This document shows, one piece after another, positions 1 through 6,082 of a stretch of 12,950 nucleotides of DNA. Made by a program: the position numbers and the translations under genes. Under the pieces are notes generated by a model. That model saw nothing but the letters and a program-made list of their open reading frames with translations. It had not been told where the DNA came from and did no database searches. This stretch comes from Elusimicrobiota bacterium (GTDB taxonomy: Bacteria; CG03; SLGR01; JAGXOG01), in the NCBI GenBank assembly GCA_027858455.1, contig JAQICQ010000181.1:1-12950 (forward strand), given 5' to 3'. Every line of letters begins with the position of its first letter. Within the stretch, counting starts at the first letter, position 1.

Positions 1-56
1 CATCTATACTTTGTTTGTAAATTTAAGCTGAACTTTTACATATTAAAAAATTAATC

Positions 57-85
57 TTGCGATTTTTAAAAATATTTGCTAAATT
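57..85 (+). promoter_or_regulatory. Candidate sigma70-type promoter for ndk
   Basis: A TTGCGA -35-like hexamer (57-62) is separated by exactly 17 bases from a TAAATT -10-like hexamer (80-85). Transcription would start near position 92, giving a leader of roughly 38 bases that contains the duplicated element at 96-123. The surrounding DNA is very AT-rich, so chance matches are common. The placement just before the first gene of the rightward pair supports the call. Confidence 0.4.
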
Positions 86-95
86 ATTTATTACT

Positions 96-123
96 TTACA
101 GATAAAAGGTTACAGATAAAAGG
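96..123 (+). repeat. Perfect 14-nt tandem duplication carrying the ndk ribosome binding site
   Basis: TTACAGATAAAAGG occurs twice back to back (96-109 and 110-123). Each copy ends in AAAAGG, a Shine-Dalgarno-like sequence. The second copy lies 6 bases before the ndk ATG at 130 and is well placed as the ribosome binding site; the first is 14 bases further up. The first 11 bases of the unit recur once inside ndk at 290-300. A duplicated ribosome binding site could be a replication slip or could affect ribosome loading. Confidence 0.8.
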
Positions 124-129
124 ATATAT

Positions 130-654
130 ATGAAAAAACAGCAAACTTTAGTTTTAATAAAGCCGGATGGATTAAAAAAATCTCTGACCGGAAACATACT
201 TACTAAACTTTCTGAGACAAGACTCAGAATAGTAGGCGCAAAAGTGGTATGCGTCAATGAAGAACTGGCAAAAAAACACTACCAGCATCTTACAGATAAA
301 CCGTTTTTTGAAGAACTGAAAAACTACATTATGGGAAAAATACACGGTAAAGAGTATCAGCGGGTGCTGGCCCTTGTCTATCAAGGTGAAAATGCTATAA
401 CTAAAGTCAGGGAACTGGCTGGAGCCACGAATCCAGAAGAAGCAGTTTCTACATCTATAAGAGGCGCATACGGAAGGATAACTACAAAAGGCGTCTATGA
501 AAATGTCATTCACACCTCGGGAACTCTCACTGAAGCGGAAAGAGAAATAAAATTATGGTTCAGGCCAGAAGAAATTACAACAAACCTCTACCCTATCGTA
601 AAAACAAAAGACAAAATTAAATGGGAAACATCTTACGATAACGTAAAATTATAA
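130..654 (+). CDS. ndk: Nucleoside diphosphate kinase, long form
   Basis: NDK transfers the gamma-phosphate of ATP to other (d)NDPs through a phosphohistidine intermediate in the cytoplasm, balancing nucleotide pools. The family signatures are present in order: KPDG at residues 11-14, HYQHL and KPFFEEL near 50-63, GENAI at 86-90, ATNPEEA at 99-105 and SIRGAYG at 109-115. The active-site histidine is H128 in NVIHTSG, where the usual motif is NxxHGSDS. At 174 residues it is longer than the common 140-150. The extra length is an insertion around residues 66-76, a longer loop at 113-123 before the catalytic His, and a C-terminal tail after about 145. The start is supported by AGG 6 bases upstream. 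The next gene begins 6 bases after the stop, so the two are probably co-transcribed. Confidence 0.93.
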   Translation: MKKQQTLVLIKPDGLKKSLTGNILTKLSETRLRIVGAKVVCVNEELAKKHYQHLTDKPFFEELKNYIMGKIHGKEYQRVLALVYQGENAITKVRELAGATNPEEAVSTSIRGAYGRITTKGVYENVIHTSGTLTEAEREIKLWFRPEEITTNLYPIVKTKDKIKWETSYDNVKL

Positions 655-660
655 ACAATT

Positions 661-1296
661 ATGTCTAAAAAAATAAAATTAAAAGGAATGTTTACTAATC
701 ATAATGCTGAAGTAAAAACATCTGTAGAGCATCTTTCTGAAACTATTACTCTTTATTTCAAAAATAAGTATAAAGAGTCCCGCAATATGGCCTACGAGGT
801 TCATCTGGCGGAAAGCCGCGCAGACACAATAAGGCGCGCTATAATTGAAAAGATAAAAACAAGCCGCATAATACCTGCTGACCAGGATGACCTTATCTCA
901 TATGCAGCTAAGCAGGACAGCATTGCCGACCGGGCTGAATCAGCCGGAGATTTTCTAATAACCCAGCGACCCGATATGCCCGGCTTTGCCTGTGATTATC
1001 TATGCGATATTATGGATATCACTATTCAGATGACCGATCCTTTATCCGATGCCATTGAATGCTTTTTTACAGACTTTTCACTTATGCACCGGAAGATAAA
1101 AACAATAAATACCCTGGAAGAGGATATAGATAATATACACATGAAACTTGTAAAAAAACTTTTTGATCTTAAAGATATTAAATTAGACCGTAAAATGCAT
1201 ATAAATAAATTCATCTCTCATGTAGTAGTAATTTCCGATGAGATAGAAAATGCTGCGGATATGTTAGACCCCCTTGCCGCAAAGAAAAAAATTTAA
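661..1296 (+). CDS. DUF47 / PhoU-like putative phosphate transport regulator
   Basis: This 211-residue all-helical protein has the charge pattern of the DUF47 (PhoU-related) family. It shows an N-terminal helix, then HLAESRADTIRRAIIEKI (about 49-66), a proline-containing turn, and DDLISYAAKQDSIADRAES (about 76-94), which resembles the metal-binding acidic motifs of PhoU-like proteins. Family members usually sit beside a PiT-type phosphate transporter and are thought to modulate it. No transporter lies in this window, so its partner would be elsewhere or upstream. It starts 6 bases after ndk without a clear ribosome binding site, suggesting translational coupling. Its stop codon overlaps the stop of the convergent lpxH-like gene by 4 bases. 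The family assignment is fairly secure; the function is inferred. Confidence 0.8.
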   Translation: MSKKIKLKGMFTNHNAEVKTSVEHLSETITLYFKNKYKESRNMAYEVHLAESRADTIRRAIIEKIKTSRIIPADQDDLISYAAKQDSIADRAESAGDFLITQRPDMPGFACDYLCDIMDITIQMTDPLSDAIECFFTDFSLMHRKIKTINTLEEDIDNIHMKLVKKLFDLKDIKLDRKMHINKFISHVVVISDEIENAADMLDPLAAKKKI

Positions 1297-2021
1297 CCTA
1301 AATACTTGTAATCCAACTTACCTTTTTCATTTAAAGTTAAAAATTCACCGGGATATTTAAATTCAGGCAGAATATGGAGGGTTTTTTTCTCGCCGTTTAT
1401 ATTATAATCTTTTGAAATCCGGTAATGTGCATGACCTGTAATTATCACATCACATTTATTCTTAAACTGTTTAACGGCTTCTTTAGTTATCATCTCTGCA
1501 ATAACTGCTTCGGCTGTAGGCTCTTTTTTACCTACTTTTTTAAACCGGTCCACTACAGCAATCGCTGCTTCCACCGGAAGACGCTTAAATATAAATGAAG
1601 CAAGCGGAAACCTGACAAATGCCGACCATATCCGGTATCTTATATCCCTTTTAGCCAGCATATCTCCGTGAGTAAGAAACAAATTTTTATCCGAGGTTTT
1701 TATTGTGCTTTGATTACCTATAAATTCCACGTCTGAATTTTTTTTAAAAATTTTATCCGCCATAAAATCACGGTTGCCACGCAAAAAATATACTTCCCCC
1801 CCATCTCTGTTGTAATTTCTTAATGCTTTAAAAGCCGGATGGTCAAAATAAATATCTACCTTTGGATGCTCATACCAATAGGTAAATAAATCACCAAGTA
1901 TATACAGACGTTTAAAGTTATTCTTCTCGGTAAGATTTTTAATAAACTCCGTGAAATCACGAGAACCCTTCCCATCTCCGGAAAGCTTGAGATGTAGGTC
2001 TGCTGTAAATATTGCTGTCAA
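1293..2021 (-). CDS. lpxH: LpxH-type UDP-2,3-diacylglucosamine diphosphatase (calcineurin-like metallophosphoesterase)
   Basis: LpxH hydrolyses UDP-2,3-diacylglucosamine to lipid X and UMP at the inner membrane, in lipid A synthesis. All metallophosphoesterase metal motifs are present: DLH at 8-10, GDLF at 43-46, GNRDF at 82-86, THGD at 117-120 and GHAH at 196-199. The GNRDF and HGDxL forms and the 242-residue length fit LpxH rather than generic phosphodiesterases. The frame opens with TTG immediately after the TAA of the upstream gene (TAATTG), with no visible ribosome binding site. The first metal motif begins at residue 8, so a later start is unlikely and coupled reinitiation is plausible. 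It is probably the last gene of the leftward operon. The substrate is inferred from family features; a related phosphoesterase role cannot be excluded. Confidence 0.75.
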   Translation of the reverse strand: MTAIFTADLHLKLSGDGKGSRDFTEFIKNLTEKNNFKRLYILGDLFTYWYEHPKVDIYFDHPAFKALRNYNRDGGEVYFLRGNRDFMADKIFKKNSDVEFIGNQSTIKTSDKNLFLTHGDMLAKRDIRYRIWSAFVRFPLASFIFKRLPVEAAIAVVDRFKKVGKKEPTAEAVIAEMITKEAVKQFKNKCDVIITGHAHYRISKDYNINGEKKTLHILPEFKYPGEFLTLNEKGKLDYKYLG

Positions 2022-3518
2022 TTATTTAATATATTCAACTACCACGGTTACTTTCTGATTTGTTCCGCGCAGCAATACCGATGCGGACTTTTCTCCTTTT
2101 AGATATATAAGATGACCTTTTGACATTCCTCTCCGGTAATCTTCGGATATCGTTTTATAGCCCATTTCTTTCATCTTGCTTTTATAGTAATTATATAATT
2201 CGTCAATGCCGGAGTCAGCTTCATATACATAAGTTGTTATTCCGTCGCTTATATCTTCTTCTAATTTCACAGCTCCGCTGAAAATAAAAGGATTGCCTCC
2301 GGCAGAAATCTGTCCGGTCTCTTTCTTTGCCGGGGGCGGAGTGTGTTTTGCGGTTTCCTGTACCGGCTCATCGTTGCCTTTAAAAAATAAAAACCATATT
2401 CCTACGCCTGCAATCAAAAGAAGAAAAATTATCAGAAACAGTTTGGATTTTTTCTTCGGATTTGCGGGAGGCGGACCGTTTGGTTCTGCCGGTATATCCG
2501 GAATTTCAGACGGTATATCTTTTCCAGCCTCATCCCCGGTTGAATCTTCAAAGGTTTCAGACGACGATAAATCCGCCGGCGGTTCTTCGGGAATATCTAC
2601 ATCATCAAGCCCTTCTTTACCGGAAAGCTCTTTATCAAAATCAGCAGCGGCATCCGGGGATTTAATTTCAGAATCCTCGGATAAATCATTATCCGCCATA
2701 ATTTCTTCAAAACCGGGACCTTTTTCTTCCGGTTCAGGGGAAGAAGCGGGGGGAATTTCTTCCTCATCTAATTCTTCAACTTCACCAAAATCTATATCCG
2801 GTATATCTGTAGTTTCAAATTCCTCTTCACTGTCGGAGATATCTGTTTCTTCTTCGCTGCTTTCTTCACTTTTTGCAGAAATTTCTTCGCCGGCGATGTC
2901 AATATCAAGATCGGGTGTTTCTGAAACTTCTTCATCATCGTTGGCAATATCAAGATCTGGTGTTTCTGAAACTTCTTCATCATCGTCGGCAATATCAAGA
3001 TCGGGTATTTCTGCAGCATCCTTAGTTTGTCCGGCTGCAATATCAACGGATTCTTCTTCAGCCACGGTTTCATCATCTTCAAGAGAAAGATCGTTGAGGT
3101 CCAGATCTTTGCTTTCTGATTCATCCTGTAAATCTTCTTTTTCTTCAAGCGGCGAGTCATCTGATATAGATTCTTTATTGGTCTCATCTCCAAGATTTTC
3201 AAGGGGCTTTTCTAAAGACTCTTTGTTATCACCGGCTGGTTCACCTGTTTGAGATTCATCGGAGGGGGCGGGTTTAGCTTCGTCTTTATCTGCTTCCTTT
3301 TCTAACGCTTTATCGCCCAACTCGTCAAGGCCGGGAATACTTATTTTTTCCGGCGAGTTTTCCTGCGTATTTTCCGGCGAATTTTCGTCTGCCTGAGACT
3401 CTTCGTTTATGGAGTCGGCTACTTCGTCTATATCAGGTTTTTCTTCCCGGTTGTCCGTATTATCATTTTCCTCGTTATTTAATTCCGGATTTAAATCTTT
3501 ATTTTTTTCATCATTCAT
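2022..3518 (-). CDS. Extremely acidic, repeat-containing single-span membrane protein of unknown function
   Basis: I do not recognise this 498-residue protein. Residues 1 to about 350 are dominated by Asp, Glu and Ser and should be disordered, with three 15-residue repeats at 170-214 (core PDLDIA-DDEEVSE) and looser PDID or PDIP echoes near 239 and 340. A proline stretch and a KKKSK cluster (355-359) precede a single transmembrane helix at about 359-379. The basic cluster on the N-terminal side predicts that the acidic region is cytoplasmic and the C-terminal part is outside. After a short linker, residues 405-498 form a small alpha/beta domain (YVYEADSGIDELYNYY, KMKEMGYK, then strands). The start has a strong GGAGGT site 6 bases upstream. 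It lies 18 bases after the six-helix protein gene, so both appear to belong to the parAB transcript. Confidence 0.85.
   Translation of the reverse strand: MNDEKNKDLNPELNNEENDNTDNREEKPDIDEVADSINEESQADENSPENTQENSPEKISIPGLDELGDKALEKEADKDEAKPAPSDESQTGEPAGDNKESLEKPLENLGDETNKESISDDSPLEEKEDLQDESESKDLDLNDLSLEDDETVAEEESVDIAAGQTKDAAEIPDLDIADDDEEVSETPDLDIANDDEEVSETPDLDIDIAGEEISAKSEESSEEETDISDSEEEFETTDIPDIDFGEVEELDEEEIPPASSPEPEEKGPGFEEIMADNDLSEDSEIKSPDAAADFDKELSGKEGLDDVDIPEEPPADLSSSETFEDSTGDEAGKDIPSEIPDIPAEPNGPPPANPKKKSKLFLIIFLLLIAGVGIWFLFFKGNDEPVQETAKHTPPPAKKETGQISAGGNPFIFSGAVKLEEDISDGITTYVYEADSGIDELYNYYKSKMKEMGYKTISEDYRRGMSKGHLIYLKGEKSASVLLRGTNQKVTVVVEYIK
2877..3011 (-). repeat. Three in-frame 45-bp tandem repeats in the acidic protein gene
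   Basis: Three consecutive 45-base units (3011-2967, 2966-2922, 2921-2877) encode residues 170-184, 185-199 and 200-214, each with the core E-x-PDLDI. The first two are nearly identical at the DNA level, implying recent duplication; the third has diverged in its second half. The unit length is a multiple of three, so copy number can change without breaking the frame. Confidence 0.8.
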
Positions 3519-3536
3519 TTTAATACCTCCGATTTA

Positions 3537-4292
3537 TTACTCAATATTATAAGTATTCTTGAGATTTGTGTCAACTGCCTCAACAACAACCGGTCTTTTT
3601 TGTGCCCTTAAAAGAAGCTCAATCGCTGTTGACAAAATGACTACAACAGTAAAGCTGCGCATCACAACCGTTAAAAAAACAAATACTGCCGTTAACCATC
3701 TGCTGCCTGCCTCGTTATAATTTCCGTACATAGTCGCAGTCACGATAAATAAAAGAAAAATTACCAGTAATATATAGAGGCCGCTTAATAACCAGATAGT
3801 TATATCTTCTTTTATAATTTTTTTATTCAGTATAAAAGCCTCGCCCGGTCTTTTGCCTACGGCAATTGCCACCGGAACATATATTACTAAATAGACTATA
3901 CCAAAAGTAATAAGCAGCCCCCCTATAAAAATAAACTTATTTTGAGCGGCTCCGAAATAGTCTGCTGTATAATTAATTAAATATGTTACTGTTACAAAAA
4001 ATATAAACCATACAAATGCCGCCGGAAGCCCCCTAAGGCCACCGCTTAAATAATCTTTTACCGTCCACTGCTTTCCTTCACTGCTTTTATATAATACCGC
4101 CGCAGCGCCCATCAACAAAAAAAGAGTCCCCAGAAAAACTATCAGAGAGACAACGATACTCATATATCCTTTTATATACCTGCTAAACACCGGAAAAACA
4201 TATGCGGAAAGTATTTCATACCCGGACAAAGCCAATACTATAACTATATTTTGCTCTGTATTTTTAAGGGATTTTTTTATTATTTCCCACAT
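3537..4292 (-). CDS. Integral membrane protein with about six helices, function unknown
   Basis: This 251-residue protein has about six hydrophobic segments, at roughly 15-37, 42-66, 88-108, 118-142, 164-188 and 198-226, with short charged loops. The stretch VPVAIAVGKRPGEAFILNKKIIKED between helices 4 and 5 resembles the cytoplasmic loop of GPDPase-type membrane domains and similar DUF families; that is only a resemblance. No catalytic motif is visible. The ATG has GAGG 4 bases upstream. This start lies inside the -1 frame extension of parB: that extension's stop overlaps the gene by 13 bases, whereas the zero-frame parB stop lies 49 bases upstream. This supports coupling of the gene to full-length ParB translation. 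It is followed after 18 bases by the acidic membrane protein gene. Confidence 0.85.
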   Translation of the reverse strand: MWEIIKKSLKNTEQNIVIVLALSGYEILSAYVFPVFSRYIKGYMSIVVSLIVFLGTLFLLMGAAAVLYKSSEGKQWTVKDYLSGGLRGLPAAFVWFIFFVTVTYLINYTADYFGAAQNKFIFIGGLLITFGIVYLVIYVPVAIAVGKRPGEAFILNKKIIKEDITIWLLSGLYILLVIFLLFIVTATMYGNYNEAGSRWLTAVFVFLTVVMRSFTVVVILSTAIELLLRAQKRPVVVEAVDTNLKNTYNIE

Positions 4293-4378
4293 ATAACCTC
4301 ATTTATGCGTTCAAAATCATCTATATTATAAAAATCTATCTTTAGAAAACCGCTGATTTTCTTCCCTGCCCCTTTTTT
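4280..4378 (-). other. parB: -1 frame extension encoding the missing ParB C-terminal dimerisation domain
   Basis: In the -1 frame relative to parB, reading runs open through GAGKKISG and FLKIDFYNIDDFERI, then NEVICGK, to a TAA ending at 4280. This matches the end of the ParB family, where a GKIEIEYYSxEDLERI-like segment forms the C-terminal dimer interface. A shift at the A-run would give a 298-residue protein, a normal ParB length. The open frame ends 13 bases inside the next gene, which is typical operon spacing. Confidence 0.8.
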
Positions 4379-5175
4379 TCCGGACCCTTTTGCACCAGAA
4401 CCTTGCTTAATTTTTCTTCGGCTTTTTGTATTTCAGCCGAGTCTGACTGTTTTTTTCTGGATAAGGCTTTTCCGGACAAGGATTTTTCGGATGAGACTTT
4501 TCCGGATGAGGCTTTCCGGGTGCTTTTTTTACCTTTAAACTTTGCAGCCATCTTTTCTGCTTCCCTTACCGTAATCTTTTCACGGATAATTTTTGAGACC
4601 ATCATTTTTCTTTTTTTATTGTCTTTAACCGAAAGAAGAGCGCGCGCATGACCGGCAGTAATTCTGTCGCCGTCAATATATTCTATTATTTCGTCGGGAA
4701 GCTCAAGTATTCTCAATGTATTTGCTACTGTAGAGCGGCTCTTACCCACCCTTTTGGCTATTGCTTTTTGTGTATAGGAGAACTCATCAATAAGCATTCT
4801 ATATGCGTTTGCTTCTTCTACAGGCGAAAGAGCTTTACGCTGAATATTTTCAATAAGCGATACAGTTAAGGTATCAACATCATTTATATCCCTCTCTATG
4901 GCCGGGATTTTATCCATACCCGCTAACCGGGAAGCTCTCCACCTTCTTTCTCCGGCTATAAGCATATACCCATCGCCTTTTTTAGTGACCAGCACCGGCT
5001 GAACTACACCGTCTTCCTTAATTGATTCGGCAAGTTCGCGAATATCTGCTTCCGCAAAATTCTCTCTCATCTGGTATTTATTTGGTTTTATTTTGCCAAT
5101 ATCTATCTCTTTAAAATTGCTTTCTTCTGAATCGGGTATAAGCGAATCAAGTCCTTTTCCCAGTACTTTTTTCAT
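4342..5175 (-). CDS. parB: Chromosome partitioning protein ParB (Spo0J), zero-frame product lacking the C-terminal dimer domain
   Basis: ParB is a CTP-dependent DNA clamp that loads at parS and works with ParA in chromosome segregation. Visible features are the N-terminal KGLDSLIP ParA-interacting segment (7-14), the nucleotide-binding motifs DGVVQP (55-60), GERRWRAS (75-82) and ENIQR (109-113), and the helix-turn-helix TQKAIAKRVGKSRSTVANTLRIL (135-157). A Lys/Ser-rich linker with four 5-residue repeats follows (about 222-241). The frame stops at residue 277, directly before the conserved C-terminal dimerisation domain, which is intact in the -1 frame down to 4280. Codons 266-268 (GAA AAA AAG) contain the A AAA AAG slip heptamer. 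GGAG lies about 13 bases upstream of the ATG, a long spacing, but the N-terminus fits the family. It begins 20 bases after parA. Confidence 0.95.
   Translation of the reverse strand: MKKVLGKGLDSLIPDSEESNFKEIDIGKIKPNKYQMRENFAEADIRELAESIKEDGVVQPVLVTKKGDGYMLIAGERRWRASRLAGMDKIPAIERDINDVDTLTVSLIENIQRKALSPVEEANAYRMLIDEFSYTQKAIAKRVGKSRSTVANTLRILELPDEIIEYIDGDRITAGHARALLSVKDNKKRKMMVSKIIREKITVREAEKMAAKFKGKKSTRKASSGKVSSEKSLSGKALSRKKQSDSAEIQKAEEKLSKVLVQKGPEKKGQGRKSAVF
4372..4378 (-). promoter_or_regulatory. In-phase A AAA AAG slippery heptamer in parB
   Basis: The heptamer sits within an A7 run (minus strand 4379-4373) followed by G. Relative to the parB frame it reads as the last base of GAA, then AAA, then AAG, the exact phase needed for tandem -1 slippage, as in E. 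coli dnaX. A weak hairpin (GAAAA / TTTTC, 7-base loop) starts about 10 bases downstream. There is no strong Shine-Dalgarno-like stimulator at the usual 10-14 bases upstream. The same A-run could also undergo transcriptional slippage or be a sequencing homopolymer error. Confidence 0.5.
4453..4512 (-). repeat. Four 15-nt tandem repeats in the parB linker
   Basis: Four imperfect 15-base units (plus-strand form close to TTTTCCGGATGAGGC) lie at 4453-4467, 4468-4482, 4483-4497 and 4498-4512. They encode the five-residue units ASSGK, VSSEK, SLSGK and ALSRK between the DNA-binding core and the C-terminal domain. Being in-frame, they could expand or contract and change the linker length. Confidence 0.75.
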
Positions 5176-5194
5176 CTTTATATAAATCTCCTTT

Positions 5195-5959
5195 TTACTG
5201 TTTAGCTAAAAATTCTTTTGTAAGTTTTAAGTATTCTTTTCCCCCGGTAGAATTGGGAGCATAATCATATATTGTCTTGCCGAAACTCGGCGCCTCGGCA
5301 AGCCTTACATTTCTCGGTATTATTGTGCTGTACACATGCCCTTTAAAATGTTTTTTGATATTATCCACTACCTGGTAAGAAAGATTTGTCCTCCTGTCGT
5401 GCATTGTAAGCACAACGCCTTCTATCATAAGGTTGGGATTTAATCCTTTTTTAACCTTTCTTAAAGTATTCATTAACTGCCCTAATCCCTCTAAAGCGTA
5501 ATATTCACACTGTATAGGAATTAAAGCCGAATTGCTTGCCGTCAGGGCGTTAACGGTGAGAAGGTCAAGCGAAGGAGGAGAATCTATAACAATATAGCGG
5601 TAACTGCCGCAAAGTTTCTCTGTAATCTTTTTAAGTACGGTTTCTCTCTCCTTAACCCCTACCAGTTCAACCTTTGCCCCGTTTAAGTGCATATCGGAAG
5701 GCATAATATGTAGAAGTTCGGATTCAGTGGGAATTATTGAATCGGCCGGATCAACATCGTTCATTAACACATCATAGACGGTATTTTCAATTTTTTGAGC
5801 TGTAATTCCAAGCCCCTGTGTTGCATTTGCCTGGCCGTCAAGATCTATAAGAAGAACATCCTGCATCTGCCGGGCAAGCCCGGCTGCAAAGTTAATAGCG
5901 GTTGTGGTTTTTCCCACCCCGCCTTTTTGATTTATAATAGTAATAATCTTGGTTTTCAT
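5195..5959 (-). CDS. parA: Chromosome partitioning ATPase ParA (Soj)
   Basis: ParA is a DNA-binding, dimerising ATPase that forms gradients on the nucleoid to move or separate ParB-parS complexes. The deviant Walker A motif KGGVGKTT is at residues 12-19, with the signature lysine before the GG. Walker A' is in LIDLDGQANATQGLG (about 37-51), and Walker B in IVIDSPPSL. The 254-residue length is normal for Soj-type chromosomal ParA without an N-terminal helix-turn-helix. The ATG at 5959 gives the standard N-terminus; no Shine-Dalgarno sequence precedes it. A good promoter ends only about 12 bases upstream, so the message may be leaderless. parB follows after 19 bases. Confidence 0.97.
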   Translation of the reverse strand: MKTKIITIINQKGGVGKTTTAINFAAGLARQMQDVLLIDLDGQANATQGLGITAQKIENTVYDVLMNDVDPADSIIPTESELLHIMPSDMHLNGAKVELVGVKERETVLKKITEKLCGSYRYIVIDSPPSLDLLTVNALTASNSALIPIQCEYYALEGLGQLMNTLRKVKKGLNPNLMIEGVVLTMHDRRTNLSYQVVDNIKKHFKGHVYSTIIPRNVRLAEAPSFGKTIYDYAPNSTGGKEYLKLTKEFLAKQ

Positions 5960-5970
5960 TATTGGGTATA

Positions 5971-5999
5971 ATTTTAACTAAATTAAAATATTATTGCAA
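5971..5999 (-). promoter_or_regulatory. Sigma70-type promoter for parA-parB
   Basis: On the minus strand, TTGCAA (5999-5994) is followed by a 17-base spacer and TAAAAT (5976-5971), close to the -35/-10 consensus with ideal spacing. The predicted start is near 5964, about 5 bases before the parA ATG at 5959. The parAB group could therefore be transcribed separately from the upstream rnpA-to-rsmG genes and translated with almost no 5' leader. Confidence 0.55.
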
Positions 6000-6035
6000 G
6001 AAAAATCGTTTACAGACAAAAATGAGCATATAACT

Positions 6036-6053
6036 TTGCGCTTTATGCGACAA
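6036..6053. other. Weak inverted repeat between rsmG and parA
   Basis: In the 123-base gap between parA and rsmG, TTGCGC (6036-6041) can pair with GCG-CAA (6047-6053) around a 5-base loop, with one bulged base. T-rich or A-rich runs flank it towards rsmG. It could be a poor terminator or an operator near the parA promoter. The stem is short and I give it little weight. Confidence 0.2.
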
Positions 6054-6082
6054 CTATTTTTAAAAAAAAGCGGGAGGGGTAC

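Noticed and set aside
2293..3252. Long plus-strand open frame of 319 codons opposite the acidic protein gene
   Set aside because: It is the complement of the Asp/Glu/Ser-rich repeats, gives a Ser-rich low-complexity product, and has no sensible start context. The minus-strand gene has a strong GGAGGT site and a clear membrane helix.
6061..6082. Terminator after rsmG (C-rich stretch followed by eight T bases on the minus strand)
   Set aside because: The T-run is preceded by CCCCTCCCGC, but there is no complementary G-rich arm close upstream to form a stem.
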